From Clostridiales bacterium (GTDB lineage Bacteria > Bacillota > Clostridia > Lachnospirales > Lachnospiraceae), in NCBI GenBank assembly GCA_019424245.1, contig JAHYZV010000008.1, positions 23,267-87,266 of the forward strand: a stretch of DNA of 64,000 bases. The letters run 5' to 3'. A model generated the notes under the pieces. The model was given only the letters and a program-made list of their open reading frames with translations. It searched no databases and was not told where the DNA came from. This document shows positions 26,077-36,303 of the stretch, piece by piece. Numbering within the stretch: the stretch's first letter is position 1; the number at the start of each line of letters is the position of its first letter. Both the position numbers and the translations under genes were made by a program.

Positions 26077-27975
26077 TTATTCACCAAGCGCCTTTTTCCA
26101 TGTATTATATACCGCTGTAGCATTAACATCTGCCTTAGTTTTTACATATGAATATCCTATTCTTCTTTCACCCATACCATAGTTCATGCTAAGCTGTGCC
26201 ACTGAATCTCTTCCTGCAAATATTTCATAGAACTTACTGTCTGTCATCTTATTTGCCATCTGTGCTTTTGTGAATCCATAATATTCACCTGTTGTATCAA
26301 GTCCATAGAAACGTCCAAACTGCTTTGTCGTACTTCCATCCTTTAATATTAATCTGTCAGTTCCAAGCTCTCTTGTTCTATCAGCTATATTATATACGCC
26401 ATATCCTGTTATACCAACTGAATTAATCCAGTTCACATAACTTGTAATAGCATCCTTCACCTCTGCACTTGGATTGACTATGTTAGCAAGTACCTTTACC
26501 ATTGTAAGACTTTCATCCGGAGATACAGAAGGAAGCTCAAATGCTCTTCCACCTGCTGGAACAGGATTTTTTTCATCTGGATCATACTGCTGTGCCCAGC
26601 CTGTTTTTATTCCATCGATTACCACCTGTGCCCTTATTACAAAATCAAGACCATTATCCCATACTTCCTTTAAAGTATCATGTTTTATTCCAAGCTCAAG
26701 CACATACGGATTAGTCTGTGCCTTTATTTCATCTCTTGCCCACGCATAGTCCTCACAAAGTTCATTATCAGTAAGCCCTTTATCGTTTGAAAGTGCGTAT
26801 ATTGATTCCATAAGGTCAGGCATGGCATTATCGTTAAATGTTATATTTCTGAAATAGCCAATACCATATGGATAATACTGTGGCCATCCACCATTGTTAT
26901 TCTGCGAATCGCACATATACTTTGCTGCTTTCCAGAAGCCCTTTTCTATCGCAGAAAGCTGTGTTTCATATCCTGCAAAAAGCTCAGGATTTTCTTTTGA
27001 AAGTCTTATAATCCTTGATAAGAACTTCATGTGTCCGTGAGTTGCTCCATTATCTACTGTTGAATATCCCTTTGTATATAATCTTGCAAAAGAATCCTCA
27101 AGCAGATCATACTCTGTATTTGTCTTAGCCCATCCACCATCTTCATTCTGGTAAACAGGATTTACTACATTAAGTCCAGCTTTTATCATATCAGCAACAT
27201 TAGCTTTTACCGCTGCTTCGTCAAGCTTAGTAACATCAATTCTTCCTTTCATTTTGCTGTATGTATTAGAATTGGACTCCATTTTCTTTGTTGTATAATC
27301 AGACTTCGAGTTAACAACCGGTGAAGCTGCCGCATCAGATGCATAGAATGCAAACGCCATCTCTATTCTGTGCATAGCATCATTCCATATTACATTTCCA
27401 CCAAGTGCTTCCGCTGTAAACTTAACTGGAAGATAACATGCATAATAATCACTTCCATCAACATTTTTTTCTTCATCTATTTTTTTAAAATATGGTGCTA
27501 TCTCACTTCTCATAGTAAGTGTAGTTTTTTCTTTTCCATTATCAAGTTCAGCTGTTGTACTGCCTGCTTTCATAGTAAGTGTAAGCCCGTTATAAGTAAT
27601 GACAATATTTCCTGTATTAACATCCGCATCAACATGTCCTGTAATATCCTGTAATGAATATTTCATAGGTGCCATCATACCTTCAACATTGCCTTCTCCA
27701 AGAACCATATCTGCTTTAATAAGAAGTCCTTTTTCAATCTCTTCCGGTGCCCATTTGCCACCATCCTTTTTTGTATAACGGTTAGGCTCATATTCACCTA
27801 TAGCAAGAAATCTAAGCACAAGATCTCCCAATTCTACCTGTTCATTATCTGCCGCATATACATTCTCTACATTACCTGCCTTTAAAAGACTAACTGTCGG
27901 AACACCAGCCATCATTCCAGACAGCATTGTTGTACACAACCCAAGCGTAACCAGTGATTTTGTAACTTTTCGCAT
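26077..27975 (-). CDS. secreted pectate lyase, polysaccharide lyase family 10
   Basis: 632 aa. Signal peptide to about residue 42, an N-terminal stalk-like beta domain (about 48-230) shared with the downstream paralogue, then a PL10 alpha/alpha toroid. Family blocks are QNNNGGWPQYYPY (near 360), NITFNDNAMPDLMES (near 377-390), GWAQQYDPDEKNPV and GGRAFELPSVSPDES (near 474), the last with the catalytic Arg. PL10 enzymes cleave polygalacturonate by Ca2+-dependent beta-elimination. No anchor is present, so it is released or held by other contacts. GGAGG precedes the ATG by seven bases. It is first in the operon with the anchored paralogue. Confidence 0.88.
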   Translation of the reverse strand: MRKVTKSLVTLGLCTTMLSGMMAGVPTVSLLKAGNVENVYAADNEQVELGDLVLRFLAIGEYEPNRYTKKDGGKWAPEEIEKGLLIKADMVLGEGNVEGMMAPMKYSLQDITGHVDADVNTGNIVITYNGLTLTMKAGSTTAELDNGKEKTTLTMRSEIAPYFKKIDEEKNVDGSDYYACYLPVKFTAEALGGNVIWNDAMHRIEMAFAFYASDAAASPVVNSKSDYTTKKMESNSNTYSKMKGRIDVTKLDEAAVKANVADMIKAGLNVVNPVYQNEDGGWAKTNTEYDLLEDSFARLYTKGYSTVDNGATHGHMKFLSRIIRLSKENPELFAGYETQLSAIEKGFWKAAKYMCDSQNNNGGWPQYYPYGIGYFRNITFNDNAMPDLMESIYALSNDKGLTDNELCEDYAWARDEIKAQTNPYVLELGIKHDTLKEVWDNGLDFVIRAQVVIDGIKTGWAQQYDPDEKNPVPAGGRAFELPSVSPDESLTMVKVLANIVNPSAEVKDAITSYVNWINSVGITGYGVYNIADRTRELGTDRLILKDGSTTKQFGRFYGLDTTGEYYGFTKAQMANKMTDSKFYEIFAGRDSVAQLSMNYGMGERRIGYSYVKTKADVNATAVYNTWKKALGE

Positions 27976-28153
27976 TCCACTGCCTCCTTAACATTATATA
28001 ATTTGATGATTGTATTATAAAATCAATATTAAAAACAGACTACCAATTATCGGTAAAGTATCTTATAATTTACATAAAATAACTACTTTTATAAAATATC
28101 ATTCAAAAAGCAATTACCTTATACAATATATACATACTAAGCGAGGAATCCAT

Positions 28154-28984
28154 ATGTTATCAACCGTAAGCAAAGACTTTGTAATAGACCATAGAATCCG
28201 TCATGTTAATAAAAATGTACCACTTACACATTCCCATCAATACAATGAAATATATTTTCTTCAATCTGGAAAATGTAATGTATATATAGATAATGAAACA
28301 TATTGTCTTGAAGATGGAAGTGTTCTTTTTATACCTGCTTTTAAAGAACATACTTTTATATACCCCTTTACTCAGGATGTCAAAAGAACTGTCCTGTATA
28401 TATCTACTGAACAGCTAAACTGGTATTTTAACAAGGATTTCAAGGATGAAATAAATAATCTTTTCATAAATAAACATTTGCAATTATCAAGAAAAAGTTT
28501 TTCAAATCTATCTAATATATTCGAGAAAATACAATTTGAAAAATATAGTCTCGACAATATGTCTGAGTCACTTACTAAAGCTTATTTTTTTGAACTGATT
28601 ATATACCTTATACGGTGTCAGCGTTATACACATAATATAAATCAAAAGACTAATTTATCTAACATTACAATAGGTGAAATTGTGAATTTCATAGAAAACA
28701 ACTATGGCAGACAGCTTACACTGCCAGAAACTGCTGCCCAGTTTGGTATAAGCGAATCCAGCCTTACCAAAAAAATCAAAATATTTACTAATATGACTTT
28801 CAAGGAATACCTTACTAAAACAAGGATAGAGGCAGCCAAATCGCTGCTTATATCCTCCGAAAAAAGTATTACAGAAATAGCATACAAATGTGGATATAAT
28901 AACAGCAACTTTTTTGGTGATGTATTTAAAAAGGCTGTTGGTATGTCACCAAGCAGCTATCGTAAAATGCTTACAAAACAATAA
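28154..28984 (+). CDS. AraC-family transcriptional regulator, probably of the pectin genes
   Basis: 276 aa: N-terminal cupin sensor (H-S-H-Q-Y-NEIYFLQSG near residues 27-40) and a C-terminal double helix-turn-helix (about 175-274, ending KKAVGMSPSSYRKM). ATG at 28154 follows GAGG at seven bases; an earlier ATG at 28010 would add 48 residues without a ribosome site. It is divergent from the PL10 operon with 178 bases between them, which makes that operon its likely target, induced by pectin breakdown products. That is inference. Confidence 0.85.
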   Translation: MLSTVSKDFVIDHRIRHVNKNVPLTHSHQYNEIYFLQSGKCNVYIDNETYCLEDGSVLFIPAFKEHTFIYPFTQDVKRTVLYISTEQLNWYFNKDFKDEINNLFINKHLQLSRKSFSNLSNIFEKIQFEKYSLDNMSESLTKAYFFELIIYLIRCQRYTHNINQKTNLSNITIGEIVNFIENNYGRQLTLPETAAQFGISESSLTKKIKIFTNMTFKEYLTKTRIEAAKSLLISSEKSITEIAYKCGYNNSNFFGDVFKKAVGMSPSSYRKMLTKQ

Positions 28985-28996
28985 TAATTAACATCA

Positions 28997-29051
28997 AAAA
29001 GACTGTTATACTATAAGAGTTGAATATCACTTTATAGTATAACAGTCTTTT
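28997..29051. terminator. long bidirectional terminator hairpin
   Basis: Twenty-base stem (left arm 28997-29016, right arm 29032-29051) with A and T runs at its two ends, between convergent genes. Confidence 0.9.
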
Positions 29052-29091
29052 CTGTTCTTTATCTATGATTCTATATTATAAAATCCATATA

Positions 29092-30570
29092 TTAATAAAA
29101 TTTCTTACTTCCTCTTACCGGCTCAGATGTAAGATTCACTCCTAATCTTGCAAATGTCTTAGTGTCTACCTCAGATAACATAACTGTTGTATGAACCTGG
29201 CAGCCCTTAAGCTTAGGAAGCTGCTCCATCGCTTTTTTCGCATTCTCATTAGTTACTGATGTAAGTGCAAGTGCTATAAGAACCTCATCACTATGAAGTC
29301 TTGGATTTCTTCCACCAAGATGTTCCACCTTCAGATTCTGTATCGGTTCAATAAACTCTGGCTTTATAAGCTTCTCATCATGCTCTATTCCAGCAAGATA
29401 CTTAAGCGCGTTAAGTATGAGTGCTGATGATGCTCCTAAGAAATCTGTTGTTTTTGAAGTGATTATTGTACCATCTTCAAACTCTATGGCAGCACATGCA
29501 ACGCCAGTTTCCTCAGCTCTCTTCTTTGCCGCTACTGTTACTTTTCTGTCATCAGTTGTAATCTTGGCCTGCTTCATAAGAAGCTCTATCTTGTATACTT
29601 CACTTTCAGATGCTTTCTCTTTAGCTACCCTGTTAACTGCATCATAGTATCTTCTTATTATTTCCATCTTGGATGCCTCACAGCATGCCTCATCATCTAC
29701 TATGCAGTTACCAGCCATATTGACACCCATGTCAGTTGGTGACTTATAGTAAGTGTTCTCACCATATATTTCTTCTAATATAGCATTAAGTACAGGATAT
29801 ATCTCTATATCACGGTTATAATTAACTGCAGTCTTTCCATATGCTTCCAGATGAAAAGGATCTATCATATTAACATCATTAAGATCTGCTGTTGCAGCCT
29901 CATACGCGAGGTTGACCGGATGCTTAAGCGGTATATTCCATATAGGAAATGTCTCAAACTTGGCATATCCTGCTTTAACACCTCTTTTATTCTCATGGTA
30001 AAGCTGTGAAAGACATGTTGCCATTTTTCCACTTCCTGGACCTGGTGCTGTTATGACAACAAGTGGTCTTGTTGTTTCTATATAATCATTTTTTCCAAAA
30101 CCATTATCACTTACTATGTTAGGAATATTAGATGGATAACCTTCTATTACATAATGCTGGTATACCTTGATTCCCTTCTTTTCAAGCTTTTCTTTAAACT
30201 GGATAGCTGCACTCTGTCCTGTAAACTTAGTTATGACTACACTTCCAACAAACAGACCTTTCTTTTCAAACTCTCCTATAAGGCGTAAAACATCAACATC
30301 ATATGTGATTCCAAGATCACCTCTTACCTTATTCTTTTCGATGTCTGCTGCACTTATAACTATAACTATCTCAGCCACATCTGATAACTGCATAAGCATC
30401 TGCAGCTTGCTGTCTGGGTGAAATCCTGGAAGTACTCTTGAAGCATGAAAATCATCAAAAAGCTTTCCGCCAAACTCAAGATATAACTTATCTCCAAACT
30501 TTCCTATTCTCTCTTTTATATGCTCTGACTGAATCTTAAGATACTTATCATTATCAAAACCTATTCTCAT
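29092..30570 (-). CDS. DUF1846 family protein
   Basis: 492 aa, matching the conserved DUF1846 family from end to end (MRIGFDNDKYLKIQSEHIKER start, FGGKLFDDFHASRVLPGF, ITAPGPGSGKMATCLSQLYHE, MGVNMAGNCIVDDE). The GPGSGKMATCLSQ stretch resembles a phosphate-binding loop. It is cytoplasmic. Function is not established, and the neighbours give no clear clue. Full length. Confidence 0.85.
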   Translation of the reverse strand: MRIGFDNDKYLKIQSEHIKERIGKFGDKLYLEFGGKLFDDFHASRVLPGFHPDSKLQMLMQLSDVAEIVIVISAADIEKNKVRGDLGITYDVDVLRLIGEFEKKGLFVGSVVITKFTGQSAAIQFKEKLEKKGIKVYQHYVIEGYPSNIPNIVSDNGFGKNDYIETTRPLVVITAPGPGSGKMATCLSQLYHENKRGVKAGYAKFETFPIWNIPLKHPVNLAYEAATADLNDVNMIDPFHLEAYGKTAVNYNRDIEIYPVLNAILEEIYGENTYYKSPTDMGVNMAGNCIVDDEACCEASKMEIIRRYYDAVNRVAKEKASESEVYKIELLMKQAKITTDDRKVTVAAKKRAEETGVACAAIEFEDGTIITSKTTDFLGASSALILNALKYLAGIEHDEKLIKPEFIEPIQNLKVEHLGGRNPRLHSDEVLIALALTSVTNENAKKAMEQLPKLKGCQVHTTVMLSEVDTKTFARLGVNLTSEPVRGSKKFY

Positions 30571-30749
30571 CCTAACTTGTTCTCCAATCCTTGAAACGCT
30601 TTAATGTCATTACTATTCAGAGCCAATCCTAAAATATTACAGAAGCCCGAATATTAACATTTTATCAGAATGACTCTTATTTATCAATCTTATTTATGCT
30701 GCAATGTTTCACACCACAATGATTCACAACGATTTAACACTTATTTATG

Positions 30750-31745
30750 TCACAATGTTTCTTTAAGCGGAACCATTTTTATAGAAACACTTCCATCTGT
30801 ATGCCTTGTTATAAGTGTCCCTCCTCTTTGCGTATGCCTGTTCATTATCCCTTTATAGCCAAGATAATCTATAGACATTCCATATGTCAGCTGGATACCT
30901 TTATACACAAGAGACAGCGTATTAAGGTGGTCATGTCCACAAAACATCCATTTTATAATACCATTATCCACTGCTCTGTTAAAAAAAGTGCCCTCAAATT
31001 TTGGAATCCCGAAATGGTCATCAGCTTCACCTATATTGCCATGCTTATATACAACTGCTTTATCTCCCATTTTCATTTTTTCATAGGCCTCTTTGAACTC
31101 GTTTACAGGAATGTGGAAAAATGCCATCGCCCTGACATCACTATTCTCTTTTTTTAACTTACTTAGCTTGTCCATACACCAGTCTACCTGGTCTTCATGT
31201 ATACAGTCAAAACCACTGTAGAACCAGCCACCCTCTCCATACATATTAGAGTCAAGGAAAACAAGTGGCAGTATAACTTTTCCATCGCTGTCTGTAAGAT
31301 TAATGAAATAGTTACCCATTCCATATATGTCTTTTCTGCCCTTTGTAAATATACTATATTTACCTGAGCTGTATACATCTGACAGTTTATCCTTGTTGTA
31401 TCTTGCAAACATTTCACAGTCATGATTACCATAAACAAGTGCATATGGTATACCAAAGCTGTCCATAAATCTTATAAATATTTCTGCCTGGCGTTTATTG
31501 TTCATAGTTCCGGCTTTCGGGAAGAATGGAAATACCGAATCACCTGTGATCACAATAAGATCAGGCTTAGTCCTTTTTATAATCTGACTTACAGCCTTAA
31601 GTGCAAGCCTGTCTTTTTTCTTTGAAAATATACCAAATCCAAGATGCATGTCTGTAAGCTGAAGTATCTTATAAGCTCTGTTTGTATTTATCTTAAGTGC
31701 AAATGTTTCATTATCCAGTTGTTTAAATTCGTCTGATTCGTACAT
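30750..31745 (-). CDS. calcineurin-like metallophosphoesterase
   Basis: 331 aa cytoplasmic phosphoesterase. Metal-ligand motifs: LTDMHLG (D-x-H), VITGDSV (GD), YGNHDCE (GNHD), and late FCGHDHLN (GHxH-like). Similar bacterial proteins act on phospho-mono- or diesters; the substrate is unknown. ATG at 31745 follows GGAGATTACT; the upstream ATG at 31757 is part of that ribosome site. 42 bases downstream of the permease gene in the same direction, so possibly co-transcribed. Confidence 0.85.
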   Translation of the reverse strand: MYESDEFKQLDNETFALKINTNRAYKILQLTDMHLGFGIFSKKKDRLALKAVSQIIKRTKPDLIVITGDSVFPFFPKAGTMNNKRQAEIFIRFMDSFGIPYALVYGNHDCEMFARYNKDKLSDVYSSGKYSIFTKGRKDIYGMGNYFINLTDSDGKVILPLVFLDSNMYGEGGWFYSGFDCIHEDQVDWCMDKLSKLKKENSDVRAMAFFHIPVNEFKEAYEKMKMGDKAVVYKHGNIGEADDHFGIPKFEGTFFNRAVDNGIIKWMFCGHDHLNTLSLVYKGIQLTYGMSIDYLGYKGIMNRHTQRGGTLITRHTDGSVSIKMVPLKETL

Positions 31746-31787
31746 AGTAATCTCCATTCTTGCGCTGTTTCTTTGCGCTGACTTTTA

Positions 31788-32948
31788 TCAGCTGAGTGGT
31801 ATAAGTGCCCCGATTGCAGATATTATCGTAGATATAACCATAAGCACCTGGAAATAAACTGTGCCAAACACACCACATATAGGACTGTTTCCAGCCTTTT
31901 TCCTTGACTTTCCATAAGTCAGCACAAGCATAATACTGACTAGCACAACTACACCGCTCATTATCCTTGTAAGGACTATAAAACTGCTTACACCAAATAT
32001 AGCAAAAAGTATACATGGAATGGTAGCTATAAGCCAGCTTATCCTGTTTCCTGTTCCTATCTGCTCATGAACTACATCTCTTAATGCAAGTGTATTAGAC
32101 CAGAAGGTAGTAAGCAGAGCAAACAAAGAAAATACACCTGCAAGAATCATAGCCCAGCTTCCTATGCTTTTACCAAGCTGCATATAGGCAAGCTCCTTAT
32201 CGAGTGTTCCCTTAGTTCCAAGAAGCACTGTAAGTGTTACAATAAGCACGAAAAGAGAAGATAATCCAAAACCTGCAAATATTGTCTTTCTAATCTTTCC
32301 CGCATCTCCATCAAGTCCCTTAACAACCTGTATAACTGCCTGATTAGCAGAGGTTGCAAAAACCACCATACTATAAAGTGCAAGCAGATTGTTCAAATGA
32401 AATGGTGCTGTATACAAAGCATTAACAGGATGCATAAATGTACCAATCGTCATAACTGCAACTATAACCATGAGTACCGCAACTGCATACTTCTGTGCTA
32501 TTCCTACAGCCTTCATCCCTATAAATACCACTATTCCGGCTATCACATAATAAATAAGCTGTGCTGTCCACAACGGAATATTAAACCAGTTCACAAATAT
32601 CTGCGCCCCACCATTGATATTGCCACTCACACCTATCATAATAGCCAGCCCATATACTATAAACATTATCCAGCTGAACACCTTTTTCATCCTGCCAGTA
32701 AAAAGTTCTCCCTCAAAGCTTTTTACAAGCTGTACACCTCCATTATTGTATGAAAGCTCAGCTATTATTAAATGCAATATTACATTGACTATATAAGCAA
32801 TAGCAACCATCCATATAACATCAAGCATACTGTTTTTTGTTGCAAGATATGGCACTGCTATAATACCTGTTCCTATGCTGTTGCCAACTATCATACATAT
32901 TGCCTCAAAAGTAGACAGCCTGGCCTCTGAATTAATCGTTCCTGTCAT
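31788..32948 (-). CDS. amino acid permease (APC/aromatic amino-acid-type)
   Basis: 386 aa with about eleven hydrophobic segments. The first has the APC-fold signature FEAICMIVGNSIGTGIIAVPYLA with the unwound Gly-rich substrate site. The overall size and motif are closest to the hydroxy/aromatic amino acid permeases (Tyr/Trp/Ser types). Proton- or sodium-coupled uptake is expected; the substrate cannot be fixed. GGAGGA precedes the ATG. Confidence 0.78.
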   Translation of the reverse strand: MTGTINSEARLSTFEAICMIVGNSIGTGIIAVPYLATKNSMLDVIWMVAIAYIVNVILHLIIAELSYNNGGVQLVKSFEGELFTGRMKKVFSWIMFIVYGLAIMIGVSGNINGGAQIFVNWFNIPLWTAQLIYYVIAGIVVFIGMKAVGIAQKYAVAVLMVIVAVMTIGTFMHPVNALYTAPFHLNNLLALYSMVVFATSANQAVIQVVKGLDGDAGKIRKTIFAGFGLSSLFVLIVTLTVLLGTKGTLDKELAYMQLGKSIGSWAMILAGVFSLFALLTTFWSNTLALRDVVHEQIGTGNRISWLIATIPCILFAIFGVSSFIVLTRIMSGVVVLVSIMLVLTYGKSRKKAGNSPICGVFGTVYFQVLMVISTIISAIGALIPLS

Positions 32949-33004
32949 ATAATATCCTCCGCTATAGTAAGAATTATGCTATATACTATTCCCCATATAT
33001 TGCA

Positions 33005-33035
33005 TAAAAACTGCTGGTCATTAAAAACCAGCAGT
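33005..33035 (-). terminator. terminator of the FtsX-type ABC operon
   Basis: Nine-base stem ACTGCTGGT / ACCAGCAGT, with five T on the minus strand, about 155 bases after the permease stop. Confidence 0.7.
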
Positions 33036-33191
33036 ATTTATGTTCACAGACACAGCTCAATATATATACATAATAACACTTATTTATTTATGTATAAATA
33101 GCCTGTCCTATTAATTCTATATTTAATTCTCTAATTTATTAATTCATCAGCATTATTGTCAGTGAAAATATCTTGTATAGTTTTTATATTT

Positions 33192-36100
33192 TCACTTTAC
33201 ATCTCTTATATGCAGCGTTATCGTTATCCAGTCAAGCAGTATTACAATAATAGCGACAAATGGACACCATATTGCTTCTCTTACACACTCAAGCATACAT
33301 ATTCTTACAAGTACTGTATCTTTAGCCCCTGTCCTTTTTATGATTCTTAATCTGCTTTCATATTTCTCACATCTGTTTTTTACTATAAGAACAGATACAG
33401 CAACAACAACAAACACAGCTGCTAACAGTGATATTCCATATAGCATCATTGTTTCAATAGTTTTCTGTTTTAACAGATCCTTTTCTTCTGAATAACTTTT
33501 ATATAAGAAACCACTCTGTCCAAGATATGAGGATACTATGTTACCAGTTGACACTAAAGCTGAATCTATGCCATAGCGTATATTTACCTGATTATATTTA
33601 AGTTTTAATGTAAGTTCATCAGGAAGCTCATCAAGAAGAAAATATTGTTTAATATTTTCATTCTGATTATCCAATGCCTCCTGTAAAAGAGCCGTTGTAG
33701 AAATCATGGTAAACTGTCCAAATTCAGGTATATATTCTTTAAATGCAGCATTAATCTCATCCCTGTTTTCATCAGTAATGTATATGACTGCTGCCACATT
33801 TGTATCAGCTGCTGGTGTATATCTTGTTTTATAACGATATCTTCTTTCAAGCTCTGTGTTGACATATTTTCCAAGAAATCCCCGATAAGCCTCCTCTGAT
33901 ATGACTCCCTCATCATATTTTTCACGTCTTTCCTGTGTAGTCTTAGTCTGTGATTCAACATTTGAGCCAGAAAGACATGTTCTTGATATAAGATTAAACT
34001 CTTCAAGTCTATCAAGTGAAAGCTTATTACTAACATATTTGTGTGCACGGTTCCAGCTCCATGTTTTATGATTAGCTATTACATCTGCTGTGTCAGGATC
34101 ATCTTTTACGTTAACATATTTTTCCCATACATTATCCATATAATATCTTATGAGTGCATCCGAATATTCACTTTCACTTCCATCCCACTGATGATATACA
34201 AGCTGGTCGTTTCTCATATTATCAGCATATCCATATAAGTTCAGTGTCATACCAGGCTGTAATGTATCATCATACTGTCCTCTTATATTGGTATCCTTAA
34301 AAACTACCGAAAGCTCGCCAGCCGCCCATTTTTCATAGTCTGGTGCATTATCGCCTGCATATTTACATATAATATCATATATACTGCTATCTGGTTCTAC
34401 ATACTCTGATGCATACAGGTATTTATAATTCTTTTCATCAAGCTTTCCATCACTATCTGATATATAATCCTTTGCGCCTATCTTATTATAGTCCATTCCA
34501 TCCCAGTACCAGCTTCTTCCAGTTTCGAAATATCCAAGGCGTACTTCTTCAACTCCATCTATATCTTTAATAGCTTTTAACGTATTCTCATCTATTCCTT
34601 TATAAATGTATGTATTTGCACATTTAAGATTGTTATTTAATGTAAGTTTTCTGTCTATTCCCAAAATATAATCAACATCTGAATTATCAAGATAATCCTG
34701 GTAAGAGCTTATATTTATCCTGGATTTATTATATATTTCAAGCTCTGTTGGTTCTTTATACTCTGATGCTGCATACTTAGCGGCACTTTCATTTTTCTTT
34801 TTTATTTCTTCTTTGTATTCATTAATATCTTCATTATAGTAATATACATATGCTGATGTATTGTTTTCCTTCTTATATGCGACTATATCATCTTTACCTG
34901 CATTTTTTTCATATGCTTTGTATGCAGTGTGCATATTAATAGCACATAGCACCATCACAGCTGTCATCACAAGTGTAAAAAGTCTTATAAACATATTAGG
35001 CATAAAACCATTTGTATGCATTAACCTTATGTGTGTCTGATATATGAAATTCCTGTTATTAATCTCTTTTCCGTTATTTTTATTATTATTGGATGGCACA
35101 TATCTTTCTTCATTATCATTATGATTTTTGCCTATCTTAATCTTAACAGATTTATTAATCACATGGGATATATTCATATATATATTAAATATGATACTTA
35201 TTACAACAGACAATATAAGTGTAATAAGCATTTTAATATATGTACTGCTTCCTATATAAAAGAAGCTTACACCCATATTTTTTCCTATAGCGCTGCATAT
35301 AAGCCTTGCAAGCTGGCATGCTGTAAAAAGTCCAAGAAATGATGACAGAAGCAGTATAATAAAATTCTCGCACATATACATTCCTGTTATCTGGCCTCTT
35401 GCTGCTCCTTCCCTGATATGTATATCCATCGTATATTTCCTGGTCATATTATATGCCATCATCTGATAAGTTATAGCTGCGATACCAACAAGCATTACAA
35501 GAATAAATATATAATTGTATACAAGCTCATTACCCCATGGTTTATATGCATAGACACTACTGTTAAACACCATTTCTTTGTCAGTGTCCTTCTGCATTTT
35601 GTTAAACATTGCTTCATAATCAGATTCTTGTATTATATTTTTCATCCCATATATTGCAATGTTTTTTTGTTTAATATCATTGCTATGCTTAATGTTTCCA
35701 CATTCATTTTCTGTCAGTATTATACCTGGAAGATTCCCGCCTCCCTGCCATATGTTTGTGTAACTATCTATTATCCCCGACAGTCTGTAGGTTTTGGTAA
35801 CTTCATTTTCCTCATCTGTTGAAGGTCCTGTGTATGTATGGATGGTGATTATATCCCCTATTTCATATCCCTGGTTTAGCTTTAACAGTGTATTCCAGTC
35901 AATTGCAACATCAGTGTCTTCCTTTGGCCATTCTCCCTTATCAAGCTTAATATTTCCTGCATGTATAAAATCCTGTGTAAAGAAACCTATCTTTTCATCT
36001 GTTTCCTTATCATAATCATATATACTATTTACCACATAAGCGAGCTTAGGTTTTTCAAGATAAATGTGTTCACCTAATACATTATCTTTCTTTGCATTGT

Positions 36101-36296
36101 AATATGGATTCATTATAAACCAGTCGCCAAAATGTTTCTTTGCCACTGCTGTCTGATATTGATACATATTTTCCTGAAAAAGAAGCATACCTGCCACAAA
36201 AAGAAATGCGATAAAAACTGTTACTATTGTTCTTAATACTCTCTTCCATCTTCTAAGCATACTTTTTAAACAAAGTAATATGAGTCTGCCATTCAT
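33192..36296 (-). CDS. FtsX/MacB-type ABC transporter permease
   Basis: 1034 aa. An N-terminal membrane segment (about 17-37) is followed by a large extracytoplasmic domain (about 38-260), then three segments with an FtsX core, a second segment near 430 with another large outer domain (about 450-930), and a final trio of segments. This two-FtsX plan is that of Gram-positive export or peptide-sensing ABC transporters. ATG at 36296 follows GGGGGTGAG, which contains the stop of the ATPase gene seven bases away, so the two are coupled. With its dedicated two-component system it likely handles antimicrobial peptides or surface stress; this is inference. Confidence 0.85.
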   Translation of the reverse strand: MNGRLILLCLKSMLRRWKRVLRTIVTVFIAFLFVAGMLLFQENMYQYQTAVAKKHFGDWFIMNPYYNAKKDNVLGEHIYLEKPKLAYVVNSIYDYDKETDEKIGFFTQDFIHAGNIKLDKGEWPKEDTDVAIDWNTLLKLNQGYEIGDIITIHTYTGPSTDEENEVTKTYRLSGIIDSYTNIWQGGGNLPGIILTENECGNIKHSNDIKQKNIAIYGMKNIIQESDYEAMFNKMQKDTDKEMVFNSSVYAYKPWGNELVYNYIFILVMLVGIAAITYQMMAYNMTRKYTMDIHIREGAARGQITGMYMCENFIILLLSSFLGLFTACQLARLICSAIGKNMGVSFFYIGSSTYIKMLITLILSVVISIIFNIYMNISHVINKSVKIKIGKNHNDNEERYVPSNNNKNNGKEINNRNFIYQTHIRLMHTNGFMPNMFIRLFTLVMTAVMVLCAINMHTAYKAYEKNAGKDDIVAYKKENNTSAYVYYYNEDINEYKEEIKKKNESAAKYAASEYKEPTELEIYNKSRINISSYQDYLDNSDVDYILGIDRKLTLNNNLKCANTYIYKGIDENTLKAIKDIDGVEEVRLGYFETGRSWYWDGMDYNKIGAKDYISDSDGKLDEKNYKYLYASEYVEPDSSIYDIICKYAGDNAPDYEKWAAGELSVVFKDTNIRGQYDDTLQPGMTLNLYGYADNMRNDQLVYHQWDGSESEYSDALIRYYMDNVWEKYVNVKDDPDTADVIANHKTWSWNRAHKYVSNKLSLDRLEEFNLISRTCLSGSNVESQTKTTQERREKYDEGVISEEAYRGFLGKYVNTELERRYRYKTRYTPAADTNVAAVIYITDENRDEINAAFKEYIPEFGQFTMISTTALLQEALDNQNENIKQYFLLDELPDELTLKLKYNQVNIRYGIDSALVSTGNIVSSYLGQSGFLYKSYSEEKDLLKQKTIETMMLYGISLLAAVFVVVAVSVLIVKNRCEKYESRLRIIKRTGAKDTVLVRICMLECVREAIWCPFVAIIVILLDWITITLHIRDVK

Positions 36297-36303
36297 AAAA
36301 AGC

